NCBI RefSeq assembly: GCF_000178855.1
Contig: NZ_ADVG01000004.1
Coordinates: 1,922,001 to 1,986,000 of the forward strand
Reading direction: 5' to 3'
From: Ktedonobacter racemifer DSM 44963
Lineage (GTDB): Bacteria; Chloroflexota; Ktedonobacteria; Ktedonobacterales; Ktedonobacteraceae
DNA length: 64,000 nucleotides
How positions within the stretch are numbered: the first letter of the stretch is position 1; every line of letters begins with the position of its first letter. The position numbers were made by a program, and so were the translations under genes. The notes under the pieces are model-generated. The model saw nothing but the letters and a program-made list of their open reading frames with translations. It had not been told where the DNA came from and ran no database searches. Shown here one piece after another: positions 27,123 through 35,133 of the stretch.

Positions 27123-27971
27123 ATGGCAATACAACGCGAACAAACTCTGTTTTTCCTGGGTGCTGGCTCGATGAGCGAGGCTATGATCAAAGGCATCGTT
27201 ACCGCTGGCATTTTGCCTGCTGAGCAGATAATCATCAGTAATCGGCGACATTCTGAGCGCCTGGCTCATTTGCGAGAGACCTATGGTGTACGCATCTGCC
27301 AGGAGAAACAGGCAGAGCTTGCCGAAGCTGGCATGATTATTATCGCCGTGAAGCCCTTCGACATGGCCACGGCTTTACAGGAGATCGCGCCGTACGTAAC
27401 CGCGCGGCAGCTTGTGATCTCGGTGGTTGCTGGAGCCGCGACCGAGACTATTGAACAGCATTTTCATGAAGCAGTGCCGGTAGTTCGTGCCATGCCGAAT
27501 ACCTCCAGTTTTGTGCAGGCGTCAGCAACCGCACTCTGCCGTGGTCGCTGGGCCAATGACGAACACCTTGCCTTGGCGCGCCAACTTTTTGCCGCCATTG
27601 GTGTCGCCGTCAGCGTCGAAGAAACGTTGATGGACGCGGTTACAGGTCTCTCAGGCACGGGCCCGGCTTACTTTTATTATGTGATAGAGTCCCTGATGGC
27701 AGGAGGACTGGCCTGTGGACTCTCGCAGGAGGATTGTCGTGTGCTCATGGAGCAGACGGTGTTTGGTGTGGCGAAAATGCTGCAAGAAACAGGAAAAGAT
27801 CCAGCGGAACTGCGTCGCCAGGTGACGTCGCCTAATGGCACGACGATGGCCGCGATGGAGGTGCTGGATCGAGGTCATGGGAAGCAATTATTCGTGCAAG
27901 CTGTCCAGCGTGCAACCCAACGCTCAGTCGAGATGGGCAAAGAGATGACAACGCAGCCGAACCTGGTATGA
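27123..27971 (+). CDS. proC: Pyrroline-5-carboxylate reductase
   Basis: ATG 27123 (GAGAAGG ahead) gives 282 residues. The N-terminal Rossmann motif FFLGAGSMSEAMIKG binds NADPH, and the family signature around TGLSGTGPAYFYYVIESLM (about residues 172-190) marks the active site. It completes proline synthesis from glutamate. It starts 13 bp after the proA stop, so the three genes are one operon. The frame from 27078 overlaps proA and is rejected as a start. Confidence 0.96.
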   Translation: MAIQREQTLFFLGAGSMSEAMIKGIVTAGILPAEQIIISNRRHSERLAHLRETYGVRICQEKQAELAEAGMIIIAVKPFDMATALQEIAPYVTARQLVISVVAGAATETIEQHFHEAVPVVRAMPNTSSFVQASATALCRGRWANDEHLALARQLFAAIGVAVSVEETLMDAVTGLSGTGPAYFYYVIESLMAGGLACGLSQEDCRVLMEQTVFGVAKMLQETGKDPAELRRQVTSPNGTTMAAMEVLDRGHGKQLFVQAVQRATQRSVEMGKEMTTQPNLV

Positions 27972-28141
27972 GCGATTGCCCTTTGAGTATGGTTGAGTTT
28001 ATGGTAACACCAAAAAGTACTCAAGGAGCCTAAAACTGCTCCCAAATGGCTTCGACATACGTGAACGATATAGTCAAATATATGCCACTTGCGTGGGTGT
28101 GGTATATTTGGTTTCAGTTCACATTGAAAGGAGGTCTGTCT

Positions 28142-28297
28142 ATGGCAGACGTAGCATATTGCGTGAAGTGTAAGGAAAAGCGTGAGATGAAGGACCCTCA
28201 CAAGATCGAGATGAAAAACGGGAAACCTGCGATGCAGGGGACCTGCTCGGTTTGTGGCACCAAGCTCACGCGTATTCTTTCTAGCAAAGACGCGTAA
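28142..28297 (+). CDS. Small zinc-ribbon protein (DUF5679-like)
   Basis: The 51 residues start at ATG 28142 after a strong AAAGGAGG. Two CxxC pairs (YCVKCKEKREM and CSVCGTKLTR) form a zinc ribbon, with a middle KMKNGKPAM-like stretch typical of DUF5679 proteins. The function is unknown; such proteins are common single-gene units in Chloroflexota and Actinobacteria. It has its own terminator downstream. Confidence 0.85.
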   Translation: MADVAYCVKCKEKREMKDPHKIEMKNGKPAMQGTCSVCGTKLTRILSSKDA

Positions 28298-28357
28298 TTT
28301 TTATGCGCATTTGAACGAGAATATGCTTGCACATGCGGTGTGAGCTTTGACCCTATG

Positions 28358-28393
28358 CAAAAGGAAGTGGCCTCTCGAGGTCGCTTCCTTTTG
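28358..28393. terminator. Bidirectional terminator-like hairpin
   Basis: CAAAAGGAAG...CTTCCTTTTG arms (28358-28374 with 28379-28393, two mismatches) lie between convergent genes. The flanking A and T runs let it act on both strands. Confidence 0.7.
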
Positions 28394-28402
28394 TCGTTAT
28401 GA

Positions 28403-30046
28403 TCAGGCTTCCTGCGGCGAGCTTTGTGTTGGCCGGGCTGATGTGCCTGCCTCCTGCTTTTGAGGTGCAGGCTTGCCTTCCACCAGGAAGAAGGCGCTGA
28501 GCGCGCTGGCGAAGGCCAGGCCCGCGCAGATCCAGGCGACCAGGCGGAAACTGCTCAGGAAGGATTCATTGATGGCGCGCTTGAGAGCGGCCTGGCTAGC
28601 GCCACTTACCTCTGTGGGAATGCTGATGCCCGCCAGTTTAGAGCGCTGGACGTCAATTGCTGCTTGTATCGTGGGCGAGAGGTGGAGCGTTGCCAGGTGC
28701 TGATCCAGGTTACTGTTGAAGACGGCCAGGACCACGAGGCCAAGGATCGCGATGGCTAGTAGGCCAGCAGTGCGAGAAACGGCGTTATTAATGCCAGAGG
28801 CGACGCCGGAGTGACGCGAATCAACGGACCCCATCACAGCTGTAGTTAGGGGCGCGACGGTGATGGTCATGCCTGCGCCCATGGCGATGACGGCGGGGAA
28901 GAAGGTAGTCCAGTAGCTTGCGGCCCCACTCCCAATGCCTGGCAGGGAGAAGAGGATAAAGCCAAGGCCAGTGATGGTGGGTCCCACGACCAGCGGCAGC
29001 TTCGCGCCAAAGCGATTGACCAGGGCGCCGGTCCAGCGTGAGAAGATGAAGAGCATCAAGACAAAGGGGACCAGGGCCGCGCCCGCGAAGACAGCGGGAT
29101 AGCCCTGCACCTGAATCAGATTGAAGGGCAGGTAGAAGGTCAGGACGCCCAGGGCGCCATAGAGCAAGAAGGTAAGGATATTGGTACCGCTAAATGTAGA
29201 TGAGCGGAAAAGCGTGAGCGGAACCATCGGGCTTGCGCTACGCGCCTCGACCAGCAGGAAGGCGCAGAGGAGCACAAGGCCAACTGCCAGCATACCCAGT
29301 ACCGTAATATTGCCCAGGCCGAGCGAGCCAGCCTCGATCAGTCCGTAGACAAGCGCTCCCAGCCCGAAGGTGACCAGGAATGTACCCCACCAGTCCAGTC
29401 GCCCTGTGGCGCTCTCGTCGCGACTCTCCGGTACACGCCAGAAGAGCACAATCAGCACAATCACTGCCAGGGGAACATTGAGGAAGAAGATCCAGCGCCA
29501 GGTGGCGTACTCAATAAAAATTCCCCCGAGGACCGGCCCCACAACCGAGGTAATGGCCGTAAAGCCGGACCAGGTGCCTATGGCGCGCCCACGCTGCTCA
29601 TCGCTAAATGACGCGCTGATAATAGCCAGGCTTCCGGGCACGAGCAACGCACTCCCGATGCCTTGAATGGCGCGTGCGAGGATCAATTGTGGCACGTTGG
29701 GGGCCAGGCCACACCAGAGCGAGGCCAGGATAAAGATGGTAATGCCCAGGCCGAAGATGCGCCGCCGTCCAAAGCGGTCGCCCAGTGAGCCTCCTACAAG
29801 GATGAGAGAGGCGAGGAAAAGCGAATAGGCCTCGACAATCCACTGCACATCGCTGGCGGTAGCGTTTAGCTCTTTCTGGATAAAGGGTAACGCTACGTTG
29901 ACAACGGAGCCATCGATAAAAGCCATGCTTGATCCTAGGATGGTGGCGATAAGAACCCATACGCCAACATTGGGCGCGCAGGGTTGTGTTCTGGAAGCAG
30001 AACGGATTACGCCTTCGTCACATGGTGCCTTCATGAAGTTTGGCAT
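28403..30046 (-). CDS. MFS transporter, DHA2 family (14 TM drug:H+ antiporter type)
   Basis: From ATG 30046 there are 547 residues with about 14 predicted membrane helices. The family motifs are LGDRFGRRRIFGLG (motif A between helices 2 and 3), LARAIQGIGSALLVPGSL (motif B) and WRWIFFLNVP after helix 6. DHA2 pumps usually export drugs or organic cations; the substrate here is unknown. A charged C-terminal tail (KPAPQKQEAG) lies in the cytoplasm. A TTG start at 30070 is possible but weaker. Confidence 0.93.
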   Translation of the reverse strand: MPNFMKAPCDEGVIRSASRTQPCAPNVGVWVLIATILGSSMAFIDGSVVNVALPFIQKELNATASDVQWIVEAYSLFLASLILVGGSLGDRFGRRRIFGLGITIFILASLWCGLAPNVPQLILARAIQGIGSALLVPGSLAIISASFSDEQRGRAIGTWSGFTAITSVVGPVLGGIFIEYATWRWIFFLNVPLAVIVLIVLFWRVPESRDESATGRLDWWGTFLVTFGLGALVYGLIEAGSLGLGNITVLGMLAVGLVLLCAFLLVEARSASPMVPLTLFRSSTFSGTNILTFLLYGALGVLTFYLPFNLIQVQGYPAVFAGAALVPFVLMLFIFSRWTGALVNRFGAKLPLVVGPTITGLGFILFSLPGIGSGAASYWTTFFPAVIAMGAGMTITVAPLTTAVMGSVDSRHSGVASGINNAVSRTAGLLAIAILGLVVLAVFNSNLDQHLATLHLSPTIQAAIDVQRSKLAGISIPTEVSGASQAALKRAINESFLSSFRLVAWICAGLAFASALSAFFLVEGKPAPQKQEAGTSARPTQSSPQEA

Positions 30047-30190
30047 GAGTTCTTCTCGTTCCCCTGGCAAAATATTGGTATCCTTCTATATAAATTTCGC
30101 AGAGATGCGCAAAAGCAATTCTGACGCAACGCTGGTATATAGCTACCAGACTGCATCTATGCCCTCATTGTATCATCTAGCAGGGAGAAG

Positions 30191-30245
30191 TAGCCGCGTA
30201 CGCAAGTAGCGGGCCTTCGTTGCCCGCTACTTGCGTACGTGGCTA
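30191..30245. terminator. Long hairpin downstream of the esterase gene
   Basis: Arms 30191-30214 and 30222-30245 (TAGCCGCGTACGCAAGTAGC then GGGC, with one mismatch) form a 24-bp stem without a U-tract. The outer part resembles the hairpin at 54326-54379. Confidence 0.6.
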
Positions 30246-30271
30246 TACTGGGGGAAGGAGCTAGGAAGTTG

Positions 30272-32551
30272 CTACTGGTACTGTACGCTCAGGACCGGGA
30301 CATAGGCGCCTCCTGAATCTCCACTGTAAAAATCCATCACGTCTGACTGATTGTTGTTGCTGGTGGGCAACTGGAAGTGAACGCGGAACTGGGTATGGCC
30401 ATTGAGATTGATGTAAGCTAAAGCGCCCTGGCTGAGCGTATCTGTGGTTGCCTGATTCGTTTGAGTGGGTACGACATTAAAGTAGCCAATGTTCGTCTGG
30501 CCCGACGTAGCGTTGTAGTCCACCTGCTCCAGGGCGTTATTGTTGTTAAAGCCACCAGTGGGCGAGATATCCAGGCTGATGGAGCCGAGGTCGCCCAGGT
30601 AGTAGTAAGGATCATAGCGGTACAACGTCACGGTACCACTGACAATGGTTGAGCCAGCCGGGATCTGGCTCGTATCGAAGGAGAGAATGCTTATCTCCGC
30701 CTGGTTCAAGGGCGTTGAGCCTGCCTGGAGATAGGCCAGCGATCCGACGGGAATGCCATCGTTGGGATAGATGTAGCCATCTTCAGTGGCGATAGATTTG
30801 AGGGTAATGGTATGCGTCGGTGGTGGATTGATCGTATAGGCCTGGGATTGCACAGGACCGCTATTGCCTACCTGATCCTTGCCAAAGAACTTGAGCGTTT
30901 CCGAGCTTGAGACCTTGATCGGCCCACTGTACTGTGTCGAGCCAGTGGTCGGGGTCGAGCCATCAGCGGTATAGTAGATCGTGCCGGGCATATTCAAGCT
31001 GAGTACCACGCTCTGGGGACCACTATAGCTTCCTGCTGGCGGGCTGGCCGTGACCTGAATAGCGGTTATGGTATAGACCTGGCTCTGAACCGTGCTTGTA
31101 TTGTTGCTGGCATCCACACCAAAGTATTTGAGGGTCGTGGTTTGCGTCAGGCGGAGTGGCGCGCTATAGGTGGCGGACGAAGCGGTAGGCGTCGAGCCAT
31201 CGGTAGTGTAGTGAATGGTCGTATTGCTCTCGTTCGAGCTTAAACTAACTGACACGGGACCGCCAAAGGTGCTGCCCGAGGGCGAGGCGGTGATGGTTGG
31301 ACCCGTGGCATTGATGGTATAGGTCTGAGTAACCACGGTGCTTGTGCGTCCGCTAGCAACGGCGATGGCCTTCAGCGTGGTTGTTTGCGTGAAGGTCAGC
31401 GGACCACTGTAGGCAGTTGAACTGGTAGTGGGCGTTGAGCCATCGGTGGTATAGTAGATCGTCGCGCTGGTAGGATTGGCCGTGAGCGTGACCTGTACGG
31501 AACCGTTATAAGTACCGCCCGCTGGCGACACGCTTATCGTAGGGGCCTGCCCCTGGGGATGATTCATGAAGAAGGTATACATGGCCTGGGTCGCGCTGGG
31601 CCCCTGGGGATCGGTATAGGAGCCGCTGCTGCTTCCACCCGACCAGGCATGACCCATGCTATTGATCTTCCAGTACTCCTGGACCTCATTGCCATTGGTA
31701 TCATTCCAGGTCTGGGTGGTATACGAGCGACCACCAGAGACCTGGCCGTTGGTCGAGGTTGAGGGACTATTAAAGCTCGCATTATACGTATTGTTGGAAG
31801 CCAGGTGGTCAGTCTGCATCCATTGCTGCACAATCTGATCGCCGTTGACGGGATAGACGGTATAGTCGCTGGTGCCGTGGAAGACGATGGTAGGCACGAC
31901 ACGCGCGGCGCTCCCCATGGCGTTATAGGCCGCCTGCCCTTGCTGGGTTGGATTGGGACCTCCCTGGGTTTGCGCGGTTGAGGCGGCGGTAAGCGAGGTG
32001 GCGGCCTGGTATTCAAGTCCAGACTCGACGCCGATAGACGCGAAGATATCGGGATAGGTCGCCCCCATAATGACGCTCATAGCCGCGCCGGCAGACATCC
32101 CCGCGACATAGACGCGATTAGGATCGATGCCCCATTGGGAGGTAGTCTGTTCGACGGTCTGGACAATCCCGGCAATAATCGCTGGCTCACCACTTCCCCG
32201 CGCCTGGTCGGCCGTCTGGAACCAGTTCCAGCATTCGCTTGAATTATAACTGCTCGTTTGCTGAGGATAGACAACAATAAATTGTTTCTGGTCCGCCAGG
32301 GCGTTCATCTGTGTGCCATTGGCGAAATCGGTAGGATTTTGCGTGCAGCCATGCAGCATCACGATGAGTGGGACTGTGGTGCCTGCCTGGTAATTCGCGG
32401 GCGTGTAGACATAATAAGGGCGACTACCGGCGGAGCCATTATAGGTATACTGCTGGAAGGTTCCACTACTGGCGTGAGCATGAGGAGTGAAGGGGGCCAG
32501 GCCAAGCATAAGTAGAACCAGGACGGCGGCGTATCTGTGTAATCTGGACAT
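30272..32551 (-). CDS. Secreted PHB-depolymerase-like esterase with chitobiase-type repeats and a C-terminal carbohydrate-type domain
   Basis: ATG 32551 gives about 759 residues. A signal peptide (VLVLLMLGLAPFTPHAHA) is followed by an alpha/beta hydrolase of the PHB depolymerase/feruloyl esterase group (about residues 30-320): oxyanion motif LHGCTQNP, nucleophile in AGMSAGAAM, and a late GHAWSGG histidine. Three similar modules of about 85 residues follow, each with GSTPTT and a YSGP..T.TTTLK pattern (chitobiase C-terminal-like). The final 170 residues (from EDGYIYPNDG) resemble a DNRLRE-type domain. It is probably an extracellular polymer-degrading enzyme. The substrate could be a polyester or an esterified plant polysaccharide. 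Confidence 0.85.
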   Translation of the reverse strand: MSRLHRYAAVLVLLMLGLAPFTPHAHASSGTFQQYTYNGSAGSRPYYVYTPANYQAGTTVPLIVMLHGCTQNPTDFANGTQMNALADQKQFIVVYPQQTSSYNSSECWNWFQTADQARGSGEPAIIAGIVQTVEQTTSQWGIDPNRVYVAGMSAGAAMSVIMGATYPDIFASIGVESGLEYQAATSLTAASTAQTQGGPNPTQQGQAAYNAMGSAARVVPTIVFHGTSDYTVYPVNGDQIVQQWMQTDHLASNNTYNASFNSPSTSTNGQVSGGRSYTTQTWNDTNGNEVQEYWKINSMGHAWSGGSSSGSYTDPQGPSATQAMYTFFMNHPQGQAPTISVSPAGGTYNGSVQVTLTANPTSATIYYTTDGSTPTTSSTAYSGPLTFTQTTTLKAIAVASGRTSTVVTQTYTINATGPTITASPSGSTFGGPVSVSLSSNESNTTIHYTTDGSTPTASSATYSAPLRLTQTTTLKYFGVDASNNTSTVQSQVYTITAIQVTASPPAGSYSGPQSVVLSLNMPGTIYYTADGSTPTTGSTQYSGPIKVSSSETLKFFGKDQVGNSGPVQSQAYTINPPPTHTITLKSIATEDGYIYPNDGIPVGSLAYLQAGSTPLNQAEISILSFDTSQIPAGSTIVSGTVTLYRYDPYYYLGDLGSISLDISPTGGFNNNNALEQVDYNATSGQTNIGYFNVVPTQTNQATTDTLSQGALAYINLNGHTQFRVHFQLPTSNNNQSDVMDFYSGDSGGAYVPVLSVQYQ

Positions 32552-32642
32552 GACATGTATCCCCTTATGAGTCTTGTGGGAGCCTACCAATCTGGAGTAA
32601 CAGAATTGATAGGCTCCGTTTGTGTATGAAGTCAGGAGCTGT

Positions 32643-33662
32643 TTAACGTGAGTGGCTCATAAAGAAGGTATATATAGCCTGGGTGGCGCTGGGACCAGAG
32701 GGATCAGTATAGGAGCCAGAGCTACTGCCGCCCGACCAAGCATGGCCCATGCCATTGATGGTCCAGTACTCTTCGATCTCCTGCCCGCTGGAGTTGTTCC
32801 AGCGCCTGATGGTGTAAGAGTGACCGCCAGATACCTGGCCATTGGTGGTACTGGAGGGAGAGGAAAAGCTGGCGTTGTAAGAGCCGCCGGAGGCGTCGTA
32901 GTCTGTCCGCATCCATTGTTGAACGGCCTGGTTGCCATTGATGGGGTTAACGACGGTATCGGTGGTGCCATGGAAAACAATGACAGGAACCACGTGGGCG
33001 TAGCTGCCCATGGTATTGTAGGCAGCGTCCCCCTGGCTGGTCGGATTGGGTCCACCGTAGAGTTGAGCGTAGACCGCGCCATAGGCATTGGTGGTGGCCT
33101 GGTACTCAAGCCCGGAATGGATGCCGATGGCCGCATAGAGGTCAGGATAGGTCGCGCCCATATTGGAGGCCATAGCCGCGCCCGCCGACATGCCAGCGAG
33201 ATAGACGTGATGAGTATCAATTCTCCAATCGCTGGTATCTTGCTCCACAGCCTGCGTAATGCCGCCAATAATCCCGGCCTCGCCACTATTGCGGTATTGA
33301 TTGACTGAGAGGAACCAGTTCCAGCAGAGCGAGGCGTTATTGATGTACTGCTCCTGCGGATAGACGACGATAAACTGGTGCTGGTCCGCCAACTGGTTCA
33401 TCTGGGTTCCCGCCGCGAAGTCCTGTGGCGTCTGCATGCAGCCATGCAGCATGACAATCATGGGGACCGATGTACCGGGCTGATAGTTAGCCGGAGTATA
33501 GACATAGTAGTTGCGGCTGCCTTGAAAGGCGTTGGAGTAGGTGTAGAGGTGCCATATGCCTCCACTGGCATGGGCCGTGCCTGTAGAGAGGGGAAGCAAG
33601 AGACTGAAGCTAAGCACTACAAGGCCAACCATGATCTTTGTGATCTTTGCATAATGAAACAT
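32643..33662 (-). CDS. Secreted PHB-depolymerase-like esterase, single domain
   Basis: The 339 residues consist of a signal peptide (ending near GTAHASGG) and one catalytic domain, strongly similar to the first 320 residues of the neighbouring gene: LHGCMQTPQDFA, AGMSAGAAM and GHAWSGGSSSGSYTDP. It lacks the repeats and the C-terminal domain. It is 90 bp upstream of the larger paralogue on the same strand, which indicates tandem duplication with later gain or loss of accessory domains. The hairpin at 34178-34214 is upstream, not at its end. Confidence 0.88.
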   Translation of the reverse strand: MFHYAKITKIMVGLVVLSFSLLLPLSTGTAHASGGIWHLYTYSNAFQGSRNYYVYTPANYQPGTSVPMIVMLHGCMQTPQDFAAGTQMNQLADQHQFIVVYPQEQYINNASLCWNWFLSVNQYRNSGEAGIIGGITQAVEQDTSDWRIDTHHVYLAGMSAGAAMASNMGATYPDLYAAIGIHSGLEYQATTNAYGAVYAQLYGGPNPTSQGDAAYNTMGSYAHVVPVIVFHGTTDTVVNPINGNQAVQQWMRTDYDASGGSYNASFSSPSSTTNGQVSGGHSYTIRRWNNSSGQEIEEYWTINGMGHAWSGGSSSGSYTDPSGPSATQAIYTFFMSHSR

Positions 33663-33913
33663 CCGTGTTACCTCCTTCAGACACTCCTCTGTGCCTGATT
33701 ACCGGGCTATATCCGCCCTGAGGAAAAGATCGGTTGAGCTATCCCACGAACAATACAACGATGATTTTCACAGGGAAAACATGACAAGTGAATCACTTAT
33801 CATATACCAGATAGGAAAGCTCTTTGTCAAGATATAAATGTGAGGGTATGGCTGAGAAAAGATTAGAAAATAGTGATTTCTCTTTCGCAGAGGAAAATTG
33901 CCTGTTTGCTGGG

Positions 33914-33942
33914 TTGACAATTATATATTGGGATGATACACT
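33914..33942 (+). promoter_or_regulatory. Strong sigma-70-type promoter of an orphan transcript
   Basis: TTGACA (33914-33919), a 17-nt spacer and TACACT (33937-33942) predict a start near 33949. The gene on this side is on the opposite strand, so the promoter serves only the short transcript described next. Confidence 0.65.
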
Positions 33943-33971
33943 ACTAACAACGAAAGGAGGTGGTGTGTATA

Positions 33972-34043
33972 ATGTATGAACCTAGTCGCTGCACAAGCAG
34001 CACATTGTTGCGCACCTCCCAGAAGAGAGGCCTGAAGCACTAG
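33972..34043 (+). CDS. Short ORF in the orphan transcript
   Basis: ATG 33972 lies about 11 bases after AAAGGAGG and opens a 23-residue peptide starting MYEPSRCTSSTLL and ending in a basic KRGLKH. A second ATG at 33976 in another frame would give a 19-residue peptide containing HCCAPP. The peptide is rich in Ser, Thr and Arg, with no membrane segment. It could be a leader peptide or a small protein. Confidence 0.4.
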   Translation: MYEPSRCTSSTLLRTSQKRGLKH

Positions 34044-34112
34044 TCGCTTCCTCTTCTCGGGTGTGATGCACACTGGTAGGTCGCGTGGCCTGCTTGCTTG
34101 TGCAGTTTCTAT

Positions 34113-34165
34113 AAAACAGAGCACAGGGACCAAGAAATATGCCCTCTGCTCTGTTTTTATTTTTG
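34113..34165 (+). terminator. Intrinsic terminator of the orphan transcript
   Basis: AACAGAGCA (34115-34123) pairs with TGCTCTGTT (34147-34155), extended by CAGGG/CCCT, and is followed by TTTTTATTTTT. It is a classical stem with U-tract. Confidence 0.8.
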
Positions 34166-34177
34166 GGATAGACAATA

Positions 34178-34214
34178 TGTGGGGTGGGAATGCCAAAGGC
34201 GTTCCCACCCCACA
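34178..34214. terminator. 17-bp hairpin downstream of the methyltransferase gene
   Basis: TGTGGGGTGGGAATGCC (34178-34194) pairs with 34198-34214 with one mismatch around an AAA loop. It lies past the stop of the minus-strand methyltransferase gene; there is no U-tract. Confidence 0.6.
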
Positions 34215-34253
34215 TTCTATATGGCCCCTGAGTATTACGGGAAAAGAAACAGA

Positions 34254-34946
34254 CTACTGACTTTTTCGCGCTCTGGCAAAACCAACTTCGGGCAGCTTTG
34301 TCGTCCCAGTTTTGATCTCCCCGCTTTCTATCTGCAAGAACCCTGCTTCTTGCATCAAGGCGGGCTGATCTTGAACTCCACTCTGCCAGGGACCTGTATG
34401 GACAGGCCGCTCAGATTGCTCCTCATGCTCCTGTGGGCGCCTGAAATCGACCACCAGCAGACGCCCTTCCGGTTTGAGCACGCGGGCTATTTCAGCGAGT
34501 CCTTGACGCTTGAGATCATCAGGCATAACGTGCATCATAAAGGTACTCAAAACGATATCGAACGACTGGTCGGCGAAAGCAAGCTGTTCGATCACGCCAA
34601 CCTGGAAGTCGATAGAGAGGCCTGCTCTCTCCGCCTTGGAACGCGCGCGAGTGATCTGCTTCAGCCCGGGGTCAATGCCAGACACGCGGCCAGCCGCACC
34701 CACGTGTTGCTTCGCGATGATTGCCAGTGTCCCGGTGCCGCACCCGACATCCAGCACAGCCTCTCCTGGTTGAAACTGGGCCAAGTCGGTGATGTGTTGC
34801 TGAAGCTCCTGCCACTTACCACGCGACAGGATATTTTGCCACCACAGCATCAGATCGTAACGCCAACCCAAATCAATGACATATCCTTGTGTGGCTTTAG
34901 ACGACGCCTCGCTTGATTCCTTATGGCGATGGGTGAATGATTGCAT
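34254..34946 (-). CDS. Class I SAM-dependent methyltransferase
   Basis: The 230 residues begin at ATG 34946, with AAAGGAGC in front. The SAM-binding motif I reads VLDVGCGTGTLAIIA (about residues 64-78), the acidic loop follows in GIDPG, and motif IV/post-I appears as SFDIVLSTFMMH. The layout matches UbiE/COQ5-type Methyltransf_11 or 25 enzymes acting on small molecules. The substrate cannot be inferred from context: the neighbours are an orphan RNA and a transposon-related gene. Confidence 0.88.
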   Translation of the reverse strand: MQSFTHRHKESSEASSKATQGYVIDLGWRYDLMLWWQNILSRGKWQELQQHITDLAQFQPGEAVLDVGCGTGTLAIIAKQHVGAAGRVSGIDPGLKQITRARSKAERAGLSIDFQVGVIEQLAFADQSFDIVLSTFMMHVMPDDLKRQGLAEIARVLKPEGRLLVVDFRRPQEHEEQSERPVHTGPWQSGVQDQPALMQEAGFLQIESGEIKTGTTKLPEVGFARARKSQ

Positions 34947-34985
34947 AGATCTTGCTCCTTTCAGGTTTCAGCGGTATTCACCCAA

Positions 34986-35036
34986 AACGCCGCAGGATGC
35001 CCCTGCCCTTTCAGGCATGGGGAGGAATGCGGCGTT
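34986..35036. repeat. Left-end hairpin of the tnpB element
   Basis: AACGCCGCA (34986-34994) pairs with TGCGGCGTT (35028-35036). Inside them, CCCCTGCC and GGCATGGGG form a second stem. The same layout, ending in GCGTTCCTT, recurs at about 63384-63430 before the IS200/IS605 gene at the right edge. It is probably the hairpin end recognised by this transposon family. Confidence 0.6.
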
Positions 35037-35096
35037 CCTTTGTCGGTGGCTTGGGTGGAATACGCCGTAGACATGCTTTCATCTGCTCATGTATTG

Positions 35097-35126
35097 TTGA
35101 CAGTCAGATGAAAACTATGGTATAAT
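35097..35126 (+). promoter_or_regulatory. Promoter giving a leaderless tnpB transcript
   Basis: Perfect TTGACA (35097-35102) and TATAAT (35121-35126) with an 18-nt spacer put the start at about 35133. The tnpB ATG is at 35134, so the mRNA would have almost no 5' leader. Confidence 0.7.
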
Positions 35127-35133
35127 TTAGCGT

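Larger units (their letters stand above)
33949..34165 (+). ncRNA. Candidate orphan structured RNA with a short ORF and terminator
   Basis: A promoter, a strong ribosome site (AAAGGAGG, 33953-33960), a 23-codon ORF, nested complementary segments and an intrinsic terminator define a self-contained unit of about 215 nt. CTGCACAAGC (33989-33998) pairs with GCTTGTGCAG (34095-34104). AGAAGAG (near 34021) pairs with CTCTTCT (near 34052). GTGTGATGCACAC (34062-34074) is itself a hairpin. No gene follows on this strand. It resembles a leader-peptide attenuator or a small dual-function RNA, but I recognise no known family. Confidence 0.45.
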
